Position numbers and translations under genes: made by a program. Source: Harringtonia aguacate (lineage: Eukaryota > Ascomycota > Sordariomycetes > Ophiostomatales > Ophiostomataceae). From it: 64,000 nt of DNA. This document shows positions 1-12,090 of this stretch, piece after piece. Under the pieces are notes generated by a model, which did no database searches, was not told the origin of the DNA, and saw only the letters and a list, made by a program, of their open reading frames with translations. Positions within the stretch are counted from its first letter, which is position 1; each line of letters starts with the position of its first letter. The stretch is from the NCBI GenBank assembly GCA_014183095.1, contig JACCPH010000047.1:62001-126000 (forward strand), in the 5' to 3' direction.

Positions 1-346
1 GGCGGCCTCGAGGTAAAAGGCCGAGAGGTCGACGGTGAGCCAGCGGTGCAGGCGGCCGACGGCCTTGTAAAAGGCGAAGCGCTCGTAGGCGGCGGCCACG
101 TCGGCCATGGCGTCGCGCAGCTGCAGTACGGCCATGTGGTCGAGCACGGTCAGCGGGGCGGTGCGGGCCTCGGGGCGCATCGAGCCCAGCAGCATCTTGA
201 GAATGGTGCGGTAGCGGATCAGCGTCGTGTGCGTCTCCTGCAGCACCGCCTGGCTCATGACCACGTCGCCCGTGTAGTCGCTGCCGGCCACCCACAGCCG
301 CAGGGCGTCGGGGCCGAGGGCGTCATAGGTGGGGGGGGGAGGAGTT

Positions 347-381
<35 letters not shown>

Positions 382-2525
382 AGAAGCGTCTCTGTCCTTG
401 GCCTTTCTCCGGCGTCCCTTCTTCGCCTTGAGCGGCGGCAGCAGCGTCCCCTCCATGACCTCGGCCGCCGTCACAATGTTGCCCAGCGACTTGGACATCT
501 TCTTGCCCGTGCCGTCGAGCATAAAGCCGTGCGTGACGAGCGTGCGAAAGGGCGCGAGCGCACGCGCGTCGTGGTTGGGGCCGTCCAGCGCGGCCACGCG
601 CGTCAGCAGGCTCGACTGGAACCAGCCACGGTGCTGGTCGGTGCCCTCGAGGTAGACGTCGGCCTGGGCGCCGCCGGGAGCCTCGGTCCAGCTGCTGCCG
701 CTGTCGAACCACACGTCCATGGTGTCGGTGCCGCGGCGGTATGTCACGTGACTCTCACCCGCCGCCGGCTGCGTGCGCAGCAGCGCCGCGGGGATCCAGG
801 CGGGCTCGTCGGGGGCGTCGGAGAACCAGGCGTCTGTGCCGCGCTCGCGCAGGACGCCGAGGATGTGCTCGACCGTGTCCTCGGTGAGCACAACGCGGCC
901 GTCGCTGCCGTGGAGGGCGGGGATGGGCACGCCCCAGGCGCGCTGGCGCGAGATGCACCACTCGCTGCGGCCGAGGACGAAGCTCTCGAGGCGGCTGCGG
1001 CCGGTGTCGGGCACGAAGCGCACGCCGGCGAGGCTGGCGACGGCGCGGTCCTTGATCGAGGCCACGTCGGCGAACCACTGCGCCGTGGCCCGCACAATGA
1101 CGGGCTTCTTGGTGCGCCAGTCGTAGGGGTACTTGTGGCGGAACGCGTGCGTCGCCACCACGTCGTCGCCCAGCAGCGCCAGCACCGCCGTGCTGCCGCT
1201 GCCCTGCACGGGCAGCCCGGCCAGCCGCGCCGGGTCGTCCGGGTACGCCTCGGCCGTGAAGCAGCCGTCGCCGTCGACGGGCGCCGGCACCGACAGGCCC
1301 AGGCCCATGCACACCTCGTAGTCCTCGAAGCCGTGGCCGGGGGCAATGTGGACGAGCCCGGAGCCGGAGCCGGCGGCCACAAAGTCGGCGTGGATCAGCG
1401 GCTGCGGCGCGGCGTCGCGGCCGTGCAGCGGGTTCCGGTAGCTCAGGCCGACGAGGGCGGCGCCCGGGATCGACGAGGCCACCACGGTCACGACCGGCGG
1501 TGGACCGCCGCCGTCGCCGCCGGCCTCCTCGGGACAGCAGGTCTGGCGCAGCGTGTCGAGACAGCCCTCGGCGACGAGCAGCAGGTCCGGGCTCGCGCCC
1601 AGCCGCACCACGGCGTAGTCCAGGTCGCGGTGCACGGCAATGGCCTGGTTGGCCGGCAGGGTCCAGGGCGTGGTGGTCCAGATGAGGGCGAAGAGGGGGC
1701 CGTCGGGGGTGTAGTCGCCGAGGCGGAGGTTGCTGCCGCTGACCGCGAACTTGACAAACGCCGCCTGCGACACGTGCTGGTCGTTGTACTCGAGCTCGGC
1801 CTCGGCCAGCGCCGTCTGCGACGACGGCGACCAGTACACCGGCTTGTACTTGCGGTAGATGAGGCCCTTGTGCACCAGCTGCTGGAACAGCCGCAGCTGC
1901 CGCTCCTCGTAGCCCGCGTCCATGGTCGTCCACCGCCGCTCCCAGTCCGCCATGACCCCGAAGCTGCGGAACTCGGCCATCTGCGCCACCACTGTCCGTG
2001 CTGCCAGATCGCGGGCCACCTGGCGGATGGCCACCGGCGACAGCTTGTTCCGTGTCAGGTTCTCCTTGGTCGCTGCTGTCGCTCCTCCTGCTGTCGCTCC
2101 TCCTCCTGTCGCTCCTCCTGCCGCCGCCGCCGCCAGCGCCTTGAGCTCGATTGGCAGCCCGTGGCAGTCCCAGCCCGGCCGGTACTGCACCCGCCGGCCC
2201 TGCTGCACCTGCACGCGCAGCGTCATGTCCTTCAGAATCTTGTTGAGGGCATGGCCGACGTGCAGCTTGCCATTGGCGTACGGCGGGCCATCGTGCACGA
2301 CAAACGGGTCCTTGGCCGGTCGGTGGGCCTCCTGCCACTTGTAGAACGCGTCGGTGCTGCGCTGCAGGTACAATGGGCGCAGCTCAGGGAGGGGTCGGGG
2401 TCTGGAGGGTTAGCGGGGGGGGGAGGAGGAGGACGGGGAGGACAAAGACAGGGATCAATCGGCAGGGACACCCACGGAAAGGTTGATTTGGGCAGCTTCA
2501 GCGTCGATGCCCATGACTTCGACAT
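1..2525 (-). CDS. ISM1: Mitochondrial isoleucyl-tRNA synthetase, 3'-truncated by the window
   Basis: Charges mitochondrial tRNA-Ile with isoleucine. The minus-strand frame carries the class Ia signature: PPYANGKLHVGHALNK (HIGH box, HVGH at 2251-2262) and KKMSKSLGN (KMSKS at 487-501), with CP1 editing-domain sequence between. Exon 1 is 2476-2525 and exon 2 runs from 2401 to base 1. The 74-bp intron (2402-2475) has donor GTGGGT, branch GCTAAC and acceptor CAG, and the join gives the family motif LKLPKSTFPPRP. About 817 residues are visible; the C-terminal tRNA-binding end lies outside. I start at the ATG at 2525. An ATG at 2646 opens an Arg/Ala-rich, presequence-like stretch, but in another frame and without a credible splice to join it. 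Just after KMSKS lies a Lys/Arg-rich stretch and a run of about 13 Thr plus Pro, encoded by a (GTC)n repeat at 346-380. The HIGH/KMSKS spacing and N-terminus favour the mitochondrial over the cytosolic enzyme. Confidence 0.93.
346..380. repeat. (GTC)n trinucleotide repeat inside ISM1
   Basis: A near-pure GTC run, ACG on the coding strand, encodes a poly-threonine tract just after the KMSKS loop of the isoleucyl-tRNA synthetase. It is followed by a C-run that codes for prolines. Confidence 0.9.
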
Positions 2526-2760
2526 GGTCCCAGCGGACGCATAATGTGCAGTCCAGCGGTTGTTTGCGACGTTTTGGAGCGGCGGGAGCACTGGCGGCCA
2601 GGAAAGCCCGTCGTCGGCTCGCAGCTCTGAGATTTTTGTGCTCCATGTTAGTAAGGGCCCACTTTAATTTGCCCGCCTTTGACGTCGACGTCGACGCTCG
2701 ACACTTGACTCAACAACTCGACGACTCGAACACCACTACGTCGTCATACAGCCACCGCAG
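2526..2760. promoter_or_regulatory. Divergent promoter between ISM1 and the 2761 gene
   Basis: About 235 bp separates the two start codons, so both genes must share this control region. It holds GTCGAC-rich sequence near 2680-2725 and no clear TATA box. An ATG at 2646 on the minus strand opens an alternative frame with a mitochondrial-presequence-like composition. Confidence 0.5.
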
Positions 2761-3911
2761 ATGGCCCCCCTCCGCCGTTACCTGCGCATCACAAAGTACT
2801 CGGTGCTCGAGTGCCGCATCTACCTCGACAACCCGGCCCTCGTCAGCTCGTGGCTGCTGCGCCCGCGCGATCCAGTGCTGCCACGCGTCATCGAGAGCGT
2901 GCGTCCGCTGGTGCTGCCCAAGCTGGTCGAAGAGCGCGAGCGCGCGAGCAAAAAGGGCGCCAAGAAAAAGGGCGCCATCAAGGATGTCCTGGTCGACGGT
3001 AAGGCCCTGGTCCCAAGCTATGCTGCTGCGCGGTTGCTGACCCTCCTCCTCCTCCTCCTCCTCCAGACGACTTTGAGGTCTCCCTCTTCCTCACCGAGAC
3101 CGACACGCGCCACTCCATCCTCTACAAACACCGCAAGGCCCGCGACAAGACCCAGACCAGGCTCATCTCCAACTCGAGCAAGCTGACCGGGGCGTCGGCC
3201 GATGCGCCCATCGACGTCGAGGCCGGCGACCTGCGCATCGAGATGGAGAATGACGGCGACGACGGCGACGACGACGATGACGATGTCGTCATCACAGCAG
3301 GGCGCACGCGGACACCGGCACCGCCCGCCCTGCTGCGCGAGGACAGCGAAGAGCCTGCGGCCGATCTGCACAGCGTGCCCCCCGTCGCCGAGGCGCAGGC
3401 CCGCTCGTCCAAGCGGCGGCGGCAGCAGGAGACGACGACCGTGGCGGACAGCGAGGACGGCAGTGAGGACGACGGCAGCGGTGCTGGCCACGGCGACAAC
3501 GACGGCGACCAGGGCTCGCTCTTTTCAGGCGGCGACAGCGACGACAACGTACCGCCGGCGAAGCGGCACCGAGGCGGAGAGGAGGATCCCCTGGACAACA
3601 ACGCAGACGAGGCCGACGGCGACAAGAAGAAGAAGCTGGTCATGGACGTCGTCTACGAGGGCTTTGCCATCTACGGCCGCGTCCTGTGCCTCGTCGTCAA
3701 GCAGCGCAAGCCCCCAAACACGATTCCGGGCGCCCGCGCTGCCACGTCCACTTCGATGGCCCCGCCCAAGAGCCGCGCCGGGGCGTCCTCCAGAGGTGGT
3801 GCCAGTGCCGCCGCCGCACCAGCTCGACCCTCGGGCCTTGCCGCCATGGAAAACTGGATCGCCTCGACCCAGGTGCTGCCGGGGGGGCCCGACGAGGCCG
3901 AAGCTCCCTGA
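2761..3911 (+). CDS. Conserved-looking protein of unknown function, acidic middle
   Basis: I do not recognise this 360-residue protein. Exon 1 is 2761-2998 and exon 2 is 3067-3911. The intron (2999-3066) has donor GTAAGG, a TTGCTGACC branch, a CTC-rich tract and acceptor CAG, and the join reads VLVDDDFEVSLFLTET. Residues 1-125 look folded, with an N-terminus MAPLRRYLRITKYSVLECR. The middle (about 160-285) is disordered, with Asp runs and two short basic stretches (SSKRRRQQ, AKRHR) that could be nuclear localisation signals. A second hydrophobic, folded-looking stretch (VYEGFAIYGRVLCLVVK) follows, and the protein ends near MENWIASTQ. Two ordered blocks around an acidic linker, plus basic clusters, suggest a nuclear protein, but that is inference. 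It is transcribed divergently from ISM1. Confidence 0.8.
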
Positions 3912-4141
3912 GGGAGACTGCGGCGCATCATATGGCAACATTGTCTCTGCTTCCGAGTATGTGGCACGGGCTCCATGGCACAGAGAGCTGGTGTCTGTCC
4001 AGGGCACGGAGGTAGCATGCACACCTTCCTGCGGCTGCAGCCTGATGGGAGAGGGAGCATGTGTCCAAGTCACGCCCGCTTCTGCACAGCACCGTTCTGC
4101 CCAAGTCAACAGCTCCACGGTAACTGGACTGCGGCGTCGAG

Positions 4142-5040
4142 TTGGCACTTTATACCATGGCCCGGCACAGAGGGCCAGTACGCGTGCAAGTCGTCCTCAA
4201 CTACGGGCCAAGCCAGGACCGGTCTGCAGCCTTCCGTCCGCAAACGATCCTATCGGTCTCACGCGTCGGCCAACCAGAGCTCGCCTCGAAATACCAAGCT
4301 TTCATCCTCCCGCAGCAAGTCCGCCCAGAAACAGTGGAGCCCTGCGCTACAAGTAATAGTCTGCGAATCTGCTCCCTAGGCGGCGGCAGAGATGAAGCTT
4401 CCTCGCCCTTTTGTCCTCTTCCTAGACTGCAAAAGGCAATTCAGGCAGCTACATGATACGTCCCAGTCGACAATGTAGGCGCCAAGCTCGCCAGATGGGA
4501 ACGAGTAGCCGGGACGACCATCTCGCAGGGCGGCCGCCCTGCCGGTCACGGCATGACATGATTTTGCTAGCCGTTCTGCCAATGTTCACGGTCCAGATGG
4601 CCGGCCACCTGGGCCACTGCCCCGTGTCCGTGTGCTTTCCCCCGAGATCTGCCGCAAGATGTTCGGCGACGGCACCGTCCCACCGCCGTCGTGGAACCGC
4701 TGCTGGGTCGGCTCTTTGGAACTCCGGGCCGTTCGGAAGGGCCGGTCATGGCCCCTCGACGTCGTCCTGTCCACCATCTTCCTCGGCAGCGCCTGCATGG
4801 CCGCCTCTGGCTGGCTGCTACAGTGCCGTGCCAGCTCCGCCAAGACCCCTCGTCGCCTCACTGCGTCGTCACCGTCTTTGCCTGCCTCAACATCGTCGCC
4901 CTGCCGTTGCTGTGGCGCTTACGTCATAAAGCAGGGGGCTGCGCTGGGGGGAGAAGCAGGTCGCCCAGACGGCCAGGCCGACTGGGACAGCCTAGTAATA
5001 ATTTCCAGAACGTTGGTTGGGTCTCAACCAAGGGTCACTG
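4142..5040 (+). pseudogene. Probable decayed gene for a membrane protein
   Basis: Protein-like sequence continues in one direction but hops between frames. The frame from 4142 reads VQVVLNYGPSQDRSAAFRP, then SKYQAFILPQQV and RICSLGGGRDEAS. It meets a TGA at about 4455 and continues in the same frame as YVPVDNVGAKLARWERVAG. The next sense (about 4556-4625) is in a second frame, MILLAVLPMFTVQMAGHLG. It passes at about 4630 into a third, VLSPEICRKMFGDGTVPPP then PLDVVLSTIFLGSACMAASG, and at about 4860 into a fourth segment, TVFACLNIVALPLLWRLR. Three segments look like membrane helices. No canonical introns explain the jumps, so I infer one ancestral gene broken by a nonsense change and small indels. 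I cannot name the family. Chance open frames in GC-rich DNA are the alternative. Confidence 0.4.
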
Positions 5041-7600
5041 GAATAGGGAAATATGGGAAACGGAAACATGGGAAATGCACAATGAACATGGTAATTGGTA
5101 TTGTGTGTGATATGAAACGAGAGAATAGAGTAAAACCTCAACAATAATACCAAACAACATGTCTTGCTCTGGCGCATCTGCCTTTGACAACTGCCAGTGT
5201 TCGGGTCCTGGCTCCTGGCTTGGCTATCCGAACGTGAAGATGGCCGTGCTCCCTCTCCAGCGCCACATCCATTAACATCAGCTATTTCTCGCCCACAGCC
5301 TGCACGAGTGTGATTAACATTGGAAGACACGAATGCATGTGCGAACACCAGCCTTCGTATTTGTAAACAGAGACCGCTAAAGACGACCCTCGCCGCAAAG
5401 CGCATGCGGGATGGGATCGTACTCGTTCGTACTCCGCACACGTCAACGTCACTGGCTCCGCCACCAAAACCTGCTTTCCCAGTTCCGGGGTGCCGGTTTC
5501 CCCAACAAAGATCCAGGGTGGAGGGCGAGCCAATACGGTACCAGGGCACATGACAACCCGGGCATCACCGCAATGGAAGCCGAACGGGCTTCGATGAGTG
5601 GCTCCCAGCGTCCTTCTCATCACAGAGAAGAGGGTCACGGGTCCATGACAAGGGTATACGGGTGAAACTACAATTATGACGTGGCGGGTCGGGTCACCGT
5701 CATCTGACTCATTCTGCTGGTCAGCAGCCTCAAGATTAACCCGTTGGAGTGAGCATGGACCACAGCGAGTACGAGTACGAGGGGGGAGCCAAGATACATG
5801 CCAGCCCAACGATCACCGTGACGCCAGTGTCGACCTGCCAGGCGATCGTGTTTCGGAAGCGACACAGGTTTGGGGATGGGGCAGAGGGGGGGGGGAGGGA
5901 AGAGAAGGTTGGGCACAAGCATGTGATACCGCAAGATTTGCGGAGGTTCGCCCCTTCGCTCCTCCTTTCTCATTCTTCGCCCCGGTCACCACGAGACCTG
6001 ACCGCCAGTTGCAGTTACATGGTAGAGAAATGGAAGGAATGGAAGGAAAATTAAATAGAATTAATTAGAGAGGGCAAAGGGCAAAAGGCAACGTAGGATC
6101 GCTACCGTCTGAAAAAAAAAGTGAAACTAGCCCACATGTCAAAGTGTCTGCATCATCTGAAAACGGGGGGGGGAGAGAGAGGAGGCGGAGGAGAGACACT
6201 TGCAGCACGAGTACGAGTAATACTCCGGCACTACGGCACTGAGGCACTGCGGCGCTACTGCAGGAACACAGGTGCTCCCCCCTATCCCTCTGTCCCCGAC
6301 TCACTCTGTCTCCACGAGGCCAAGTTCAGGAGGTGGCAAAACGAAAGGCACGCGCACGCACACGCACGCCCGATGCAAGCTGGAAATGAAGGAGAAACCC
6401 GAGACCGAAAAGCCTCATCACTCTGCAGACGACGGCAGAAAACAAACCGGGACCACTGAGGTTGAGAGGGAAGGAAAAGGGACCCTCAAAATTTTTTTGC
6501 CTGCCTGTCCAGACTACACCGTTTCGAGGTGTTCATGGCAGGCTGAACGACCCAGAACCAAGAAACCCCCCCGGCACCAAGAAAACTATCACAGACAAGG
6601 TATCGAAAAAAAAAATTTGACACCAGCACGGACGCATAAAGACGAAAACAGATTTAAAAAAGAAGGGGAAAGAAAGAAAAAAGAAGGAAAACTAGACATG
6701 CCGACCCGAGAACAGGGAACCTCGCTTGTAATTTTTTTTTTTTCCTTCTCCCCCATTCTAAAACTCGTGTTCCAATTTTTTCTCCTTATTGCCTTGCCCC
6801 TTCAATCCCGTACCGATGCGACGGAGCGTGGCTGGCATCGAAGAAAAAAAAAAAAGGCGAGAAGAAAAAATAAAGGCAATCTCCCAACCCCTGCAACCCA
6901 CGTGGGAAAAGAATGGGGCCGTGTGGGTTTCGGTTTTTGGCTGGAATTTTTTTTTGTTGTTCGGGCGGGCACTTTCTACAGAGAGTATACTACCCCTGGC
7001 GTCCCTGACGGACGGGCCAATGCCCTTTGCCCCTTTCGACTCTCTATTTCTGTCGCCCACGCCGTCGGCCGCGTCGACCGTCGGTCGTAGCTGCTGCCGG
7101 ATTGAGGAGGTGCTGGCGCCAAGACCTGAAAAGGGAGTGGGAAAAACAGAAAAAACAATAGAGGGCGCCCCAAAAACAGACGATGGCAGGCCGGCGTGGC
7201 GTCGGCGTGGCTTCGTCGCTGCCCCGACTGGAATGGACACCTCCTTTCCCGCCCTTTCTACGAGACGTTCTGTACAAATAGCCGTCGATGGTCAAATTTG
7301 TCCCGCTGACGGACATGTCCGAGACCAGCTGAGACGATCACAGGGCGCGGCATTGGCAAGAGCGGTGGGGAGGCAGGAAGTTGGGAGGGGGGGGGGGGAG
7401 AAAATGAGGGCCTCGGTCCAGAAAGTGGCAGCCTAGCCAGCGCGCAGGCTATTGTAAGATGCCCAATGTCGGTAGCGAAGTCCTGGATTATTACCCCGTA
7501 TTCTTGGTTCTTGGTCCAGCCGCCACTTGGTAATCCAAAAATGGTCGCATTGCAGGTGTTGTATTTGTCGGCTCACTCAGCTCGCTCAGTCAGACCGGGG

Positions 7601-7650
7601 CTTCACCGTTTTGGTCCCTCCGTTTCTTCACCGTTTTGGTCCCTCCGTTT
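7601..7650. repeat. 25-bp direct tandem duplication
   Basis: Two adjacent copies of CTTCACCGTTTTGGTCCCTC followed by CGTTT, with period 25 bp. It lies just upstream of a CA-rich stretch at about 7672-7725, inside the gene-free block. Confidence 0.85.
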
Positions 7651-8580
7651 TCTGTTGTCTCACTCCGTGCAACACACACACATAACACACATACGAGTAA
7701 TACACACACGCACACACACACGCAGCCCCGTATCTGACAACGGATCGTCGGTTAAGCGGAGAGACATGGGGTATGACGACTTTGCAAAGTCGTACGCTTC
7801 TAGAAGCGAAGACCAACACTTGCTCTTTCGGCAGCTTAAACTGTCAGGCTTGTTGACGTGGCCCGGGTACCTACAGGAAGAGAAGCAAGAGGCGATACAG
7901 TACAAATAGGAATGTCAGGAAAGGCAGAACGCCGAAAAGTCGCAGGAAAAAAAAAAGATGTACACTTCATACGTCATAGGGCCAGGCGAAACCGAGAATC
8001 AGGACACGATCGGGCGCAAGGGGTGAGGGGCCAGGCTCTGCGATGTACGAGTACCTTACCACTTCAGCTTGACAAGGGAGAGATGTGATGGACGTCACAG
8101 GCGTGATTGGGACAGCCAAGTGGTCTGCCAGGAACACCCACTTTGTGGACAAGGCGCCACGCGTTCTGGTCCTGCTTTTTTGTTGGCAATTTAGCTTTTC
8201 GCTTCTGGCTGCCCGACATCCCTCGCATCTCTGGGCGGGGACAAAGAAGCGAAGCGACAAAGAAAACTGGAATGGAAGGAGATAGGGCGGGGAGGAAGAA
8301 AAAAGAAGAATGAAATGAAATGAGAGGGAAAGACCAAAAAAAAATAAAAATTAAAAAAAGAAAAGAAAAAGAAACGACAGCCTCGGTGTTCAAGCCTTGG
8401 CTCCTCTGCTCAGCTTGCGTCCCGGACAGGCATTCTTGCCTCGTTTGCGTCTTTCAGCTCGGCTGCGCAGCCTGTCTTGCCGCAGTTTGCATCCCTTTTC
8501 GTCGCGCCGCATGTCCACATGAGCTTACTCGTAGAGCCGCCTGCACCGCTTGCGCCGCCCGCAACCCCATCCCACCCCTT

Positions 8581-8599
8581 CCCCCCCCCCCCCCCCCCC
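8581..8599. repeat. Poly-C run (19 C)
   Basis: An uninterrupted run of 19 cytosines, the complement of a G run. Its length may be unreliable in the assembly. Confidence 0.9.
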
Positions 8600-9952
8600 G
8601 TCTGCCCGAGCGTTCGCCGGGCGGCTCGCGCAGATGTCATGGATTGGGAATAGTCTACGAGGGTGGCCGGCGAAGGATTGCTGCACCTCGGGTCCTCGAA
8701 CGAGTTCGCTGCGGGCTGGGCGGCACCTGCATGCACCGCATCGTTATCTAGTCCTCGCCTATTGCCTCGTCTATTGGCTGCGGGTGACCGAATGAATGCG
8801 TGCATGCCCACCGCGTTCCAGGCAGATAGATGCCTGCTTGCCTGTCTGCCGTCTGTCGCGCCGTCCTGCCTATTTTGTTCCGTGTGTGCCTCGTCCCGGA
8901 CATGTACGAGCAGACTGCAAGGAATCTGTGACGCTGACACGTGTTGCACGTCTTCCTGCCGCCTGGGATGCGTGGTGGTGCTGTGATATCGCACACCACC
9001 TGGGCGGTCACAGCCTGCAGGAGCGCCTTATCGTGCATGAAAGTAGCGGTTGCTGCATGTAAGATACGTGTATTGCGCAGGATGGCAAGAACCCTACCCG
9101 TTCCGCCTCTAAAAATAAGATACGTATCACCCGGGTTCGTTGGCAAAACTCGCTTGGTTCCTCCTCCTGCGAGGCTCTACTCGTGTGCTACAAATACTCG
9201 TCGTGTGTAAGCGGACAGGCATTATACGAGCCCATTTCCGAGTCAGATACTATGATTACTACAGCTTGCGCCGTATGGTAAGATACGAGTATTTTACTTG
9301 CCGTCTTCGTGTCTCAGCTAGTCCAGCCTTGCCCCGGTCCCCCCCCCCCCTCTTAATGGGCGTCCCGAAGGAGCAGCCCGACGGAGTAAGACGGAGCATG
9401 CCATTCTTGGCTTTTAGCTCGTTGTCCGCGTTTGCCCACGACAGCCACGACAACCACGACAACCACCACCACGACCACCACGGCCACAAAAACCCTGCGC
9501 CAAGGCTACCTGCATGGTCCCCTAGTCGTCACTTGACGGGTGGCCGGCGATCCGTTGTGAGTCATGGACGCCGAGACGGTGAGCAGAGAAGGCAGGCCAA
9601 GGTTACATCGAGGCCTTTTAGTGCCGCCTCCGTTTGGGCTGGGATGCGCAGGATCCAACTTCTGGGAAGAGAGCCCCTCCGATCGTGACAGCCACGGGTC
9701 CAAATGACCGCATAGCACATTGCTAGCGCCGCTTGCCCACAGACGTCCTGGTCGGTTGGGCTGCGAGCAACCATGCGAAATACGAGCACGTTGACCAGAC
9801 ACAGGCGGATAAAGTAGCGGCTGTCTGTTGTGCCCCGTTTTGCTGGCACTACGAGTATTTGTAAGATATGTATCTTGGGTCTTGAGTATGCATTTCGTCA
9901 CCGCTGGTCACTATCACGAGCCGAGTAAGAGCCGGTCGCATGGAGGGAGAGT

Positions 9953-9955
<3 letters not shown>

Positions 9956-9994
<39 letters not shown>
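9956..9994. repeat. Poly-G run (39 G)
   Basis: Thirty-nine consecutive guanines, preceded by a GA/GT-rich stretch. This is the longest homopolymer in the window. Such a run can form G-quadruplexes and is hard to sequence, so the true length is uncertain. Confidence 0.9.
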
Positions 9995-9995
<1 letters not shown>

Positions 9996-10449
9996 CGGAT
10001 GGGTCGGGAAGGCAGGCAACGTCGGGACTTGGTGATATTATCCTGCCAGGGGGAGGCGTGCAAAGAACGTGAAAGGCGGATGCTTGATAGAAAAAAAAAG
10101 AGAGAAAAAAAGAGGAGAAAAAACGTGGAATGGACATCCTGCTCGTACTAGCGGTAAGCCGAAATGAGGCAAAGAAAAAAAAAGCACAGAGACCAAAAAG
10201 AAAATCGAGATAAAGCCAGACCGGGCTCGATCGGCGATGCACAGGCCTCACGATGCGTTCATTCTTCCACTAGGAGCCGTTTCTGGGCGACGCTTTCCAG
10301 TGTGCCGGTTCTCTTCCCGACAGGCATCTTACGAGAGCTCCATTGGCTAATGCGTTGGTCGGTACAGCCACGACGCCAGGGGTCGTGGCACCCTGTCAGG
10401 TCATTTCCAATAGCATGACGGCGATGACTGACCGGCTGACCACCTGTTG

Positions 10450-10471
10450 GGAGAGAGAGAGAGAGAGAGAG
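10450..10471. repeat. (GA)n microsatellite
   Basis: About eleven GA dinucleotides in an unannotated stretch. Confidence 0.85.
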
Positions 10472-11783
10472 CAGGAGCAGAGCCGAGCCAACTCGAACGA
10501 GCAGGAGGAAACGAGGCAGGACAGCACGTTTCATCCTCAAAAATAGCAGGAATCGTCCGATTGTCAGATTGCCCGACTGTTGGCGCCGAGGATCCTGCTA
10601 CGCCCGCCGGCATCTACGAGTATGTACACGAGTACTCGTAGGCCTGACGGAGACACAGTTGCAGTTGACGGCACTTACCGTTTCGCTTTCGTTGCGCATC
10701 AATCACTCAACATTTGTGTGTTGTGTGTCTTGCGCCTTTCCAGACACATAGGGGGAGAGCAAAGGATCCACTCCTGCGGACCCCCTTTCCACGCTAGAAG
10801 CCCTGCGGAAGACCCTAAGGAAGAAAATTTTCTGCTCCAAATTGCCTGTGGGGCAGCCATAAAATGGCTGGGACAGCGTGCTGGGCGATGGTTCAGGGGG
10901 CTGTGCCTGCTATGAATGCCAGCGCCAATAGTGCCAGATCCCCTGAAGCGGCCCCCCGGAGAAGGGAGGGGGGGGCCATACGGTCAGGAAATTGCTGCAT
11001 TTTTATGCGAGGGCTGTAATTGCGCTGGAGCGGCTGGACCCCTGCGGGCTTTTTTTTTAATCCTTTCTCGTCTCATTAAACTCATTAAACCATTAATAAG
11101 ACCATGCGGAGTCAAACGGCGGCGGTCAATATGTACGAGACGTGCAGGCAGCGGTGAGTGAAGCGACCGAGCCATTGCACATGTGTACGACCGGCTAGCA
11201 TGCTCGTAGGCGATTGCGAGCGGCAGGTTTTCGCGAGACGCGAGGAGACCACACCAGAGACAGGATAAGAGAGAGAGAGGGAGAGACCGAGAGAGGCAGA
11301 GCGAGACAGCTGAGACACGGCAGAGCGGGCTGGCTACAAGGCAATGCGAGCGGACAGCGCAAAACGGAGACGCAAAACGGAGATAAGTCAACTGCGTCAT
11401 CGTTCTAAATGGGGACATGTGAAATGGAAATACGGAACACAAAGTACTTCGTACTCGTACTCGGCGGTGAAGCTCGTAACGCCTTGTGCCCCTTGTGCCT
11501 CCTCCCCCCACCCACCCCTGCCCGACCCCTGTCATGTCCGTCACTGGCGGCGCTATTCGTGTTCACACGACTCGTTTTTGTACCCCTACACGCCAACTAC
11601 CGCGTCCTCTACCCAATGTGACGTCTATGCATGTACTTGTACCGCGCATCCCTGCCCTCCGTTTAAATCATCTCGAAACGGGCGATCTTAGCTGCCTGGC
11701 GACTCTGTCAAGGCCAAGGTCGCTTCGTAAGGACATTTTGCGTCCGGCTTGCCCAGTTTTCGCAAACTGCCTGGCCGCGCCCA

Positions 11784-12090
11784 TATAAGTGCAGCCTCCC
11801 TCCATCTTTTTCCATGTGCTTTCCTACGATCCTCTCCATCATCGAACACATAGCAACAACTGACAGAAGACTGAACTCTACACCATAGTTCTTAACATCC
11901 TTCTACATCTGCCTCGACCTTTCAAGACTTGACTACTAGATCTTGGTCTTCACAACACAACCACACACACATCGCAATGGCGTCAACACAGTTCGAAATC
12001 ATGGCCCAGCGCCCATCCCAGCTGCCGCCCTGCCCCGGCCCGCCGCCAAGTCGGCCGCTGCCACCTCTGCCGAAGCGTGGTTAGCCAGCC
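11784..12090 (+). promoter_or_regulatory. Promoter-like block with a short ORF, candidate transcription unit
   Basis: A TATAAG box at 11784-11789 is followed by a C/T-rich stretch and then about 150 bp of A/C-rich, G-poor sequence that looks like a fungal 5' leader. The leader ends at an ATG at 11977 in good context (CACATCGCAATGG). The frame from that ATG codes for only 35 residues (Pro-rich, starting MASTQFEIMAQRP) and stops at about 12084. From about 12.5 to 12.95 kb the sequence becomes T-rich, like a 3' untranslated region. The unit may be a short-peptide gene, a non-coding RNA, or a gene whose splicing I cannot resolve. The 35-residue frame could equally be an upstream ORF. Confidence 0.25.

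Noticed and set aside
46..2544. 832-residue plus-strand reading frame
   Set aside because: It lies antisense to ISM1, has a poly-Arg run from the reverse of the GTC repeat and no domain. It is a shadow frame of GC-rich coding DNA.
4142..5040. A spliced intact gene in place of a pseudogene
   Set aside because: I looked for GTRNGT/CTRAC/YAG sets that would repair the frame hops and found none convincing.
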